10,508 nt of DNA, taken from Acholeplasmatales bacterium (GTDB lineage Bacteria; Bacillota_I; Bacilli_A; Acholeplasmatales; Anaeroplasmataceae). The notes below the pieces were generated by a model, which did no database searches, was not told the DNA's origin, and saw nothing but the letters and a program-made list of their open reading frames with translations. The DNA is taken from assembly GCA_900770055.1 (NCBI GenBank), contig CAAGJD010000184.1, forward strand, positions 1 to 10,508, given 5' to 3'. The translations under genes were made by a program, and so were the position numbers. Shown here in pieces: positions 1-8,700 of this stretch (the first letter of the stretch is position 1; each line of letters opens with the position of its first letter).

Positions 1-339
1 GAAACATTATTTGAAATCTATTGTACATATGCTGCTGAAACTGGTAAATATTATTCTAATATACAATTATTTAATGGTGGTATAGTACAAAGTAATAGAG
101 TAAGCAGTAATAATGGTGATAAAACAGTAGATGGAATAATAAATAGCATTAAGTCTACTACTAAAAGTGAATTCGAATACGTAGAATTTAGATGTAATTC
201 TAGTGATAAGACTACAGCTACGCAATTTGAAATTGTATATCATTATACAATATTTGTTATGGAATCTGGGTTACTTAAAGATAATTATGAAGCAATTTCT
301 GTTGAAATAATTATTCCATATCAAGTAGAAAGATATTAA
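1..339 (+). CDS. 3' end of a probable small secreted/surface protein (5' truncated)
   Basis: The frame is open from the left edge to a TAA at 337-339 and gives the last 112 residues of a protein whose start lies outside the window. The fragment is rich in Asn, Ser, Tyr and Ile and alternates polar and hydrophobic residues, as in a beta-sandwich. It ends in a strand-like tail (SVEIIIPYQVERY). It has no membrane segment or sortase motif at its C-terminus. It lies 27 bases before the next gene, which has its own strong ribosome binding site, so the two are probably co-transcribed. By position, composition and the strand-like end it may be another TasA/CalY-like subunit such as its two downstream neighbours. 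A short NGDKT[VI] match to the next protein near its C-terminus is suggestive only. The signal-peptide end that would settle the family is missing. Confidence 0.8.
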   Translation, partial: ETLFEIYCTYAAETGKYYSNIQLFNGGIVQSNRVSSNNGDKTVDGIINSIKSTTKSEFEYVEFRCNSSDKTTATQFEIVYHYTIFVMESGLLKDNYEAISVEIIIPYQVERY

Positions 340-351
340 TAAATCTAAAAT

Positions 352-358
352 AAGGAGG
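352..358 (+). promoter_or_regulatory. Ribosome binding site AAGGAGG for the 367 gene
   Basis: A full-consensus Shine-Dalgarno sequence lies 8 bases before the ATG at 367. It selects that start over the in-frame ATG at 400, which has no such site. Confidence 0.9.
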
Positions 359-366
359 TTAATTAA

Positions 367-1197
367 ATGAATAATAATAAATTTGAAAAAAAGAATAATA
401 TGTTTTCATTAATTATCTCTTTATTTTCATTATTTGCAACATGCTTATTATTAATATTTGTAGTTTTAGCATGGTATACAAAAAATACTGAGGTAGAAGC
501 AAATGGTATTATTGGCTCTACAAGTGCTGAAAATGGTCTTGAGCTAGTTAGTTCAAGAACATATATGCTAGATGATAATGGTAATATCATTAAAGAAAAT
601 GAAAGCTTAACTGGTTTACTTTTTAATGATGTTGTATATTTTGAATTTCAAGTAAAATGTAATGAAGAATTTACAGAAGATACTGTTCGTAATGTTAATG
701 TATCAGCTAACAATATTGAAGGTGGAGTTTTATTTACTAAAATAAAAGACGAAGCATTAGAAGATACTGAATCAAATAGAGAAATAATAACCTATGGTGC
801 AAAAAAATTTAATATGTGTGATTGCTTCACAGAAGAATTATTAAATGTAGCTATTTCAAATGATAGTGTATTAGAAAGTGCTAATGGCTTTAATACTTTA
901 TTTACTGACAGTAATAAAATTTCTTCACCATCAGTTAATGTTTCTGATGAATTTATAGGTCCAAGGTATTTAGAAAGAGAATCAACAACAAATACAAATG
1001 TTTTAAGACATCAAATGGCAATTTATACAGATTGGAAGCCTAGTGAAGGCAGATACATTTCATTTAGATTTGCAATTACATTTACAACAGGAAAAATAAT
1101 AAGTGGAGAAAATGGAGATAAAACCATTTCCGAATTAATCCCAGTTAATGAATTATCTAAAAAAACTATTAAATTTAACACTATATTAATATTTTAG
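367..1197 (+). CDS. Small secreted protein with SipW-like signal, TasA/CalY-like (hypothetical)
   Basis: This 276-residue protein is complete. Residues 1-12 are Asn/Lys-rich. A hydrophobic helix at about 13-35 ends in VVLAWYTKNTE, like the A-W-[YF]-T-[DK]-x-T junction of SipW-processed TasA/camelysin proteins. The rest is a soluble, beta-rich, acidic ectodomain with a strand-like C-terminus and no second membrane segment or LPxTG motif, so secretion with fibre or matrix incorporation is more likely than membrane anchoring. A C-x-C pair occurs mid-protein (NMCDCF). It sits between two other small secreted-protein genes and shares the hydrophobic-plus-WY head with the next one. The family call rests on the N-terminal signature and general fold pattern. 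The ectodomain itself is not one I recognise. A class II-like pseudopilin or a simple membrane-anchored protein are alternatives. Confidence 0.85.
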   Translation: MNNNKFEKKNNMFSLIISLFSLFATCLLLIFVVLAWYTKNTEVEANGIIGSTSAENGLELVSSRTYMLDDNGNIIKENESLTGLLFNDVVYFEFQVKCNEEFTEDTVRNVNVSANNIEGGVLFTKIKDEALEDTESNREIITYGAKKFNMCDCFTEELLNVAISNDSVLESANGFNTLFTDSNKISSPSVNVSDEFIGPRYLERESTTNTNVLRHQMAIYTDWKPSEGRYISFRFAITFTTGKIISGENGDKTISELIPVNELSKKTIKFNTILIF

Positions 1198-1215
1198 TGT
1201 AGAAAGGAATATGCT

Positions 1216-1992
1216 ATGAACATAAAGAAAATCAGATTAATCGTTAATTTAATATCATTAGTTCTTACTTTAAGTACTAGCATATTCGTAGTATATTCAT
1301 GGTACATAGGTGGAACCTTTGCTCCTCCAATTACTATTCAATCTGCAAACGTTGATTCAAAGACTACTTTATCTAAAGGTATTGATTTTGATTATGATGG
1401 CTATCCAGATTTATCATATGATGATTCTGGCTTAACTTCGGATGAAAAGAAGGATTATTTCACAGTTTCTAATATGTATTTTAAGAAATGTGCTGAAAAA
1501 CAAAGAACTAATGAAGGAAAAACAGAAACCTATTTTTCAATGGATTTTGATAATGTATTAAGTGGTAGCTCATATATTTGGCATATCAAAGTAGAAAATA
1601 ATGGTGATGTTGATGCTAATGTAGGTATGCTAATTGAAAAAACTTGTTTATCAAAAAATCAATTTAAATGCTTTAGTTTTTGCATATCTTCTCTATTTGT
1701 AGATGGTGATGGTAATTCTTTAGATCCATTTTTGAATTTTAGTGAAAAAAAATATTTAGGAAATATTCCATCTCCTTTAGCAGATGATGTAGAATTTGTA
1801 TCTATTTTTAATGATTCAGAATCAGTTAAGATTGGAAAATCAAAAGAATATTTAGTTAAATTTACATTTGAAAGCTATGATGCATTAATTGCTAATGAAG
1901 TTTCTATAAATATTAATGATTATAATAATTTACAAAATGATTCATATCTTGATGAGAAGATTTTCTTTGAAGTATTATTATCTTCTATTTAA
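1216..1992 (+). CDS. Small secreted protein with SipW-like signal, TasA/CalY-like
   Basis: This 258-residue protein follows the previous gene after 18 bases, with an AGAAAGGA site (1201-1208) in front of the ATG. A basic start (NIKKIR) precedes a hydrophobic helix at about residues 8-27 that ends in FVVYSWYIGG, close to the FVVLAWY of its neighbour. A central segment, YIWHIKVENNGDVDANVG (ending near residue 137), has the strand - Asn-(Asn/Thr)-Gly-Asp - strand pattern typical of the TasA/CalY beta-sandwich. An acidic stretch (IDFDYDGYPDLSYDD) could bind a divalent cation. The C-terminus is a beta strand (FFEVLLSSI) with no cell-wall anchor. The inferred role is a secreted fibre or matrix subunit, acting outside the cell with its operon neighbours. 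It is the last gene before the 2009-2065 terminator, so the giant gene downstream is a separate transcription unit. Confidence 0.87.
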   Translation: MNIKKIRLIVNLISLVLTLSTSIFVVYSWYIGGTFAPPITIQSANVDSKTTLSKGIDFDYDGYPDLSYDDSGLTSDEKKDYFTVSNMYFKKCAEKQRTNEGKTETYFSMDFDNVLSGSSYIWHIKVENNGDVDANVGMLIEKTCLSKNQFKCFSFCISSLFVDGDGNSLDPFLNFSEKKYLGNIPSPLADDVEFVSIFNDSESVKIGKSKEYLVKFTFESYDALIANEVSININDYNNLQNDSYLDEKIFFEVLLSSI

Positions 1993-2008
1993 TTTTATAT
2001 AATATATA

Positions 2009-2065
2009 AAATACAATCTTATTTGAAAAACAATTTTTTTGCAAAAATAAGATTGTATTTTTTTT
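2009..2065 (+). terminator. Intrinsic terminator closing the small-gene operon
   Basis: A perfect 14-bp inverted repeat (2011-2024 with 2045-2058, core ATACAATCTTATTT) is extended by A:T pairs at its base. It is followed by a run of T to 2065. The stem is AT-rich but long. It begins about 17 bases after the stop codon of the 1216 gene. An A run before the stem gives weak potential for bidirectional termination. Confidence 0.88.
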
Positions 2066-2081
2066 GTAAAGATATTATAAT
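2053..2081 (+). promoter_or_regulatory. Putative sigma-A promoter for the riboswitch and giant gene
   Basis: A perfect TATAAT at 2076-2081 lies 17 bases after TTGTAT (2053-2058), a weak -35 (TTG matches). Transcription would start at about 2088-2090, just before the GGGC that opens the aptamer. The -35 lies inside the 3' arm of the upstream terminator. In such AT-rich DNA the -10 could be chance, but its placement directly before the riboswitch supports it. Confidence 0.6.
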
Positions 2082-2090
2082 AAAAAAAAA

Positions 2091-2152
2091 GGGCAAAGCT
2101 AGAGAAATCTAGTGACGCAAAGCTATAGGGTCCATTGGAGACAGCCAGTTGC
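2091..2152 (+). ncRNA. Cyclic-di-GMP-I (GEMM-I) riboswitch aptamer
   Basis: The hallmarks of the GEMM-I class appear in order. A GGGCAAAG 5' junction opens the motif. A 5-bp hairpin follows with a GAAA tetraloop (stem 2099-2103 with 2108-2112). Next come the near-invariant GACGCAAAGC (2114-2123, reading TGACGCAAAGC in context), a second irregular stem-loop closing at CAGCC (2142-2146), and a 3' strand, AGTTGC, that can pair its TTGC with GCAA at the 5' side. The GAAA loop is the one that docks into a tetraloop receptor in this class. The base that distinguishes c-di-GMP from cGAMP binding (position 20 of the Vibrio Vc2 RNA) appears to be G here, favouring c-di-GMP. That alignment was done by eye. 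The switch lies upstream of the giant surface-protein gene. Confidence 0.88.
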
Positions 2153-2178
2153 AAAGAAGTAACTTTTTTTATTTTTTT
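2147..2178 (+). terminator. Riboswitch expression platform: terminator competing with P1
   Basis: AGTTGC (2147-2152) can pair with GTAACT (2159-2164) around an AAAGAA loop, followed by T7-A-T7. The 5' arm is also the 3' closing strand of the aptamer's P1, so ligand-stabilised P1 would prevent the hairpin. This implies that c-di-GMP turns the gene on. The stem is only 6 bp with one G-U pair, so some read-through would be expected. Confidence 0.72.
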
Positions 2179-2229
2179 GTGATTGGCTTTTTATAACTTT
2201 TTATAATATTTATGAAAGGGTGGATTGTT
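2179..2229 (+). promoter_or_regulatory. Leader and ribosome binding site of the giant gene
   Basis: The 51-base AT-rich stretch after the riboswitch terminator ends in GAAAGGGTGG (2214-2223), a G-rich Shine-Dalgarno-like site 6 bases before the GTG at 2230. An in-frame ATG at 2212 overlaps this site and has none of its own. This is why GTG 2230 is the preferred start. Confidence 0.65.
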
Positions 2230-2760
2230 GTGAAGAAAAAATTATTAATAGTTATTGCTACTCTATCCTTTATTTTTTTAACAGGAACAATAATTTTTGC
2301 GGCAATAGTTACAAAAACTTCGACACGTGGTAATTTAGAAGTAACTTCTAAAGACTTTTCTATAACTACAGAATATACAAAAGCTAATGCTTCTGATTCT
2401 TGGGTTTATAATGAAGCAGGTCAAAAGAAGGAGTTACTAGTTAATTTAACAAATAGTTCTGAGTCAGATCTTCACATTTATTATGAATTTAATGTAAATG
2501 GTGAAATAGATGCATCTCTTTTATCAGCAATTCTTGTATATTATAACAATGAGTATATCGATACACTTTCTTCATTAACTAATAATCTAAATAGATTATA
2601 TGTTAATAGCCCATATGCATTTGCATCAAATGGAAAGACTACTACTGATACATTTACATTTGAATTACATCAAAGCGCATCAAATAGTGTTTTCAATAAT
2701 AAACAAATAAGTATTAATTTAACTACTTATTCTGAAACAATTGATTATACAAAATATCAA
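2230..2760 (+). other. SipW-type signal and TasA/CalY-like N-terminal domain of the giant protein
   Basis: Residues 2-4 are KKK. A hydrophobic run (LLIVIATLSFIFLTGTIIFA) follows, then AIVTKTSTRGNLEVTSKDF. This matches the SipW-dependent layout: helix, A-x-[FV]-T-[DK], a short linker, then G-x-L-x-[LIV]. The next 140 residues are a beta-sandwich-like stretch with LLVNLTNSSESDLHIYYEF and a late FTFELHQSASN ... ISINLTTYSET segment. These resemble the 'vtNtg' strand pair and closing strands of TasA/camelysin. Usually this fold is the whole protein (about 180-260 residues). Here it is the head of a giant one. Confidence 0.65.
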
Positions 2761-5700
2761 ATAGTAAAAAATGAAAATGATTTTTATAAAATAATTGATG
2801 ATATAAATACTGGTTTACTAGATGTATCACCTACAATTGTACTAGCAAATACAATTACATTAAGCAATAAAGTCACTATATTAAATCCAACAATTATTCA
2901 TACTAACGGTTATATTTTAACTGGAGAAATTACAGTTAATGATGATAATTCTTCAAATCCTGATGCACTATTAACTGTTTTAGGAAATGGTAAAATTTCA
3001 AGTGTAACTGTTGGTGCTAATTATGATAAAAATGGTGCAAGAGAATTAATGGCTTCATACATTCAAAAAATGTTAAAAAATGGTATTAAAGCAGGCTCTA
3101 CACCTGAAGCAATTAACATTATTGGTCCTTACACTTTTTATCCTAACATTACAATTTCTACTAGTGGTTCTGCAAGCTATTCAAATTATGTTTTAACTGC
3201 TTCTTCAAAACTTGAATATTCTTCTTCAGAAGCTATTACTTTAACAGATTCATTAGCTTCTTCAGTTATTAAATATAAGCACATAGGTTTTAAATCAGAT
3301 TATGAAGATATTTTTATTCATTTACCAAATGATAAAATCATAACTAATGATTTATTTTTACCTACATATGTTCCAAAATGTAATGCATCAATAGAATGGA
3401 AATCAAGTAATCCTAATGTTTTTTCTACTGATGGAAGAATCTTAGATGATAATTATAATAATAAACCTATTACATTAACTGCTATAATAAGAATTAACGA
3501 TAAAGTATATGTTAGATCATTTAGCTTCAATGTTACATCAAACAATAATATGGTAAATTTCCAAAAATTAGTAAAGGATATTTCTCCATTAATTATTACT
3601 CAAAAGTATTCAGAATCAAATAAGGATGGTACTTCATATTATCTGCCAATTGTAAATTATGTTGATGGTAATTTAGGTAATTATGATTATCGTACTTCTT
3701 ATAAGTGTCCTAAACCAGATGAAAATGCAACATTTATTTGGACTGCACATGAAAATATTGGATTAAGTGAATTAAAATATGAAAAATATTATGATAAAGA
3801 CGCTTCTAATAACAATGTTGATACTTATCACTATATAGATGTATCAGATAATAAGGTTACTTTAACAAAAGATACATTAAGTAACTATGCAAAAATTAAA
3901 ATAATTGGTACATTTGATAATGGTGAAGTATGTGAGAGTATTATTAATATTTCAATATCTTTAGGTTCTGATACTGAATTATTAGAAAAGGCATTTAATC
4001 ACATTAATAATTGCCTTGATGATATTTCCATACTTGGTAATATTATATCTTCAAGAATTAATAGTGGTATGATAAATGAAAAAGGCGATTTCACATTACC
4101 AGCATTATATGGTGAAGATTATACTATAGATTATGATATTGTTGATTCATCTAATATATTAACAATTATAAAAGACGGAGACGTATTTAATTTTTCTGTT
4201 GATCCAACAAAGTTTTATTCAGTTGAAACATCTATACCAGTAAAAGCAACTGTTACTTATAGTAAAACTGATGGTGATATCACAAAAACTAAAATTATTT
4301 ATATTACAGTGCCTGCTGCAGTTCATGTAAAAGATCTTGGTAATATTTCTATTTTTAATTCTTTAAAATATCAAGTTATCAATTCTTTACCAGATGCTGA
4401 AAAGGATGACATCGGCTATGTAAATTCAGATTCATTATTAACATATTCTGGCTATGATTACATTTTATTAAGGGATATTGTTGGAGATGTTGAATATCTA
4501 AATAATTATGCATTTGATAGCCTATACTTAACTAATAATAATTACAAATCTGATGGTTCTGATGGTGCAAATGGTGTAACTACTATTACTTTAGTGAATA
4601 GTCCTACTAATAATACTAGTACCACTGATACATTAGCTTATGATTTTATTATGCTGATTCAATGGGCAATTGGTGATAATATCAAGCCAGTTAAAGATGT
4701 GATTTCTGAAAATGGCTTAGCTAAAATATCTTCTTATGAAAATATTTCATCTAATGGTGAAACATATTTAACTGAAAATGAATTAGCAGTAATTGAAGCA
4801 TTTTATAAAAATTGTACAAATGATACTGATGGTTCAAAATGGAATGCAATAAAAGCTCAAGTATTAGAAACTGCACCTGGTAGAATTTATGATAATCCAA
4901 CATTACTTGTGACAATTCTTAATTGTTTAACAACCGAAAAAGGTATAAATAGTGGTTGGTATGAAAATGGTACTGATGGTGCATATGGAAAGATTTATGC
5001 TAAATATTTGGAAATAGTTAATAGATATGCAATTACTACTTCATCAAATGAAGAGCCAATGTCTCCTGCACAAGAAGTATATAATTCTAAATATTATTAT
5101 TCATTTACAGCTTCAGCTGCTAATAATACTACATCTGGAAATGCAGATATTTCTATTCCTTGTAAGTATTATGATAAAGATGGAAATTTAGTTCCTGGTT
5201 ATTGTAATAGATATGGTTTACCAACAACAGGTGACTTTAGGTATATAAGATCTGGATCTAATATTAGACAAGGTGTTTATGCTGCTGAAAAAACAACTGG
5301 ATGGACTGGCGTAGATATTTATGCTAATAAAGAAGGTAATCCTTATGATAGCGATAGAACAAAATATATTACTTCAGCAGAATTAATGGTATTAAAAGCA
5401 TTTTGGTTAGGTGCTTTAGCTGGAGCTAAGGATGCTAATACTAATTCATCAAATGGAGTTCTACATACATTTAGTAGTGATTCAATAACTAAGATTACTA
5501 ATGCCTTAGCTGCTGATACTAATAAAATACTTCCATATCCAGATTATACAATTGCTGATTTCCAATGTTATGGTCAAGCTATATTAAATGCATTTGATGC
5601 ATGTTTAACTATACCTACTACATTTACATCAAATGGAATTGGCTTATTAATAAATAATTTCTATGATAATTATAATGGTACAGGGTATAAGATAAGAGAA

Positions 5701-8700
5701 TATAACAATACTACTGATACAAATTCTTTTACATCTATATTAATTGATGGTGTACCAGCAGTAACTAATCTAGATAATTTAGAAGGTGCATTATCTTATT
5801 TTTCAAAGCTTTCAAAAATTAATATTATTGGAAATACAAGTCTTGCTATATATTTAAGTGATTATGGTCTTTCTACAACATTTGCAAGAATTTGTCTTAC
5901 AAATAAAGAAATCACAACACTTAATATGCAATATGTATCTTCAAATTGGAATAATTTTGATATTACAAATATTAAGCATTTGGATAAATTAAAAAGCATT
6001 AATATATCTAATAACCTTGGTATTAAGAGTGTATATCCTTTATTAAATATCAATAGAAATAATTATGACTCAGTTAACTTCTTTAACATTGGTGAAGTAT
6101 ATGAATATAATGAATTTGTTATAGATAATTTACCTGCTCAATTAGTTTATTCTGATAAAGACGGAAGTAGAAAAGAAAGAGCAGAAAATTCTTCAATAAT
6201 ATCATCACCATTAGTTTATTTAAGTGATATTGAAGATTTAGTTTCTGAACATTTATATCTAACAAATGTTATTTATGATGAAAATGGTAATGAACAAAAT
6301 GTATGTTGGAGAATAGAAGAAGGTAATGAAATAAATGGTGAAGAAATAAACCAAGGTGGAGAACTAGATATAATTGATGATGTTAATTCAATGAATATGA
6401 GAGTATCTCCATATTTCTATTGTGATCATAATTTCACATTTGATGGTTATGATTTTTTAGTAAATCATGTATATAAAATTACTTATAATAATGGTGTTGC
6501 TACCGTTGTTGATGTTAATGACTCTATGTATTTGGTTGACATTGCAAATTCTGAATCTGATTTAGCAAAGAGAGTTTTAGATCTTAATGGTAATGTTTTA
6601 AATGAAAATTTAGGAGAAGAAGTGAATATTCAAAATAATGATGAGTTTGATAGAATTTCTGAACCTTATAAATCTACCTCTCAAACTGTTTATGTTCAAA
6701 CCTTTACAAGTGAAAGTAATGTTACATATACTATAGCTATGCATTATCAAGTGTTTTCTTTTCAAGCAGCAAGAGAATTTGAAGAAGATGGAGCTACGAG
6801 AGATAATACTACATATACTTATTATTTAATGGCTAATGGAACAGAATTAAAGGCTAATAATATTGAAACAGCTGATGCAAGCTGTTACATGGTAATATTA
6901 ACAGAAAAACAAGCTCAATTTATTGATTTCTTAAATAAGAATAGTAATGAAGTTTCTGATAATGATATGGATAGTTATGGTGTTGTTCCTAATGAAGAAA
7001 CTAAAGTACTTACTTTAGGAATTCAAAATTTATCTTCTAACGTTAATTCTTGTTATATTTATAATGTTAAAGAAAAGAAGTTTATGTATTCTGGAGGCTT
7101 TGATACTAAACTTGGAGATGAATTTAAAATTACTATTTCAGGCACTAATTATAGAATATTCAATATTACTGCTAATAAATATTTAGATGGTTTTAAACAG
7201 TTGATTTATGATGCTGATAAAGGTTCAAATGTAATATCTGCAGTATTTAATACTTCTTCAGTTCAAACTAACACTTTGACAGAGACATCAAATCAACACA
7301 AAAAAAGATATAATTCAAATTGGACACTAGCTACTAATAATCAAGAAGCTACTAATATTATTGGAGATAGTTCATATTCATATACTGCATCATTTAATAC
7401 TCCATCCATTTCTATAACAACTAAAGAGGGTAGAATATATACTGCATCATTTAATTGTTATACAATAAGAAATGCACGTCAAACAAATACTTATACAAAT
7501 GATATTACTGGTACTATTGGTTCGTATGGTCATTTATATGATAATGGTGCTACCTTACTTCTATCTACTAGTTTTTCTCAACCAACTGATTATTCATATT
7601 ATTTTTGTTTAATGACAAATGAGGATATTGAAAACCTTAATTCTTGGTATCAAAACCCAAATAAAGATGCTTCATTTGGACGTTCTGTTAGTAGAGAATA
7701 TCAATCAAATTACGAATATTATATATATAATCCATTTACAAGGAGATATGCAACTGGTAAATTTAGTGATAATGTGGGTATAGCGTTCTATACTACTTCA
7801 GTAAAACCCGAATATCCATTTGCATTAGGTTATCGTTATGCTAGTGATAATAATGGTGGTTATGGATATTTTATTTCCCAAATAGGTCAGGGCGCTAATG
7901 TTTATACGATAGCTAATGATATTACTGGTGATAATTTTGAAACTTATAAAAGTCAATTATATTATATTCCAGAAGGCAGTACAAGTGAAACACAAGCTAA
8001 AAATTATGATCCTTCATTTCTTTATTATAGAAAATCAACTACAAGTGCGAGAGGTTTTTACTTAAAAAGCTGGAATGCTTATGGTGGTATAAGTGATAAA
8101 TGTTATGGTATTGCAACATGGGGATACGATTCAGGTTCTTTATGGGTTTTTGATGAAGTTCAAGTAGATTACCCATATACATATTCTGTTCAAGAAAAAT
8201 CTGAAGTAACTAAACAAATAGCATATGGTTTATCTTACACGATTAATAAAGTATCAGCTATGGTTGTTAATAATAAAATATCTAAATATTATGAATTTGA
8301 TAAATTTTATTATTTAGATAAAGATGTAACGATAGATGGAAATATATATAAAAAAGGTAATCTTATAAGATTTGAATATAATGCATATAAAGGTATAGCA
8401 TACCAGGCAAATATTGTTTATTACGAGGTTATATTTGAATATACGAAAGCAGATGGATCAAAAGGTATAATAATTGACCCTAGTGAACTAGAATTCATTT
8501 ATTATGATTCTTTAGACTCGAGTGTTGTAGGTTCTATTGAATATTCTTATTGTACAGATGCTGCCTTTACTTCATATAAGCAAGGATTTAAAATAATAAT
8601 TGGTGATAATGAAATAAGTGAAACTTATGATGAAATTCACTGGATATATACAGAAGAATCTTTTAATGAAGTTAAATATAAGCTATATGTTGATGAATAT

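Noticed and set aside
363..590. Minus-strand open frame of 75 codons
   Set aside because: It lies antisense within the 367 gene, which has a full Shine-Dalgarno site and a secretion signal. It has no ribosome binding site of its own and a low-complexity end.
2212..2232. In-frame ATG at 2212 as start of the giant gene
   Set aside because: It overlaps the G-rich ribosome binding site at 2214-2223 and has none upstream. Starting at GTG 2230 gives a standard basic signal-peptide start (KKK). It remains a minor alternative.
5862..6053. Minus-strand open frame of 63 codons
   Set aside because: It is antisense to the leucine-rich part of the giant gene. Its hydrophobic look follows from the reverse complement of Leu/Ile/Asn-rich codons.
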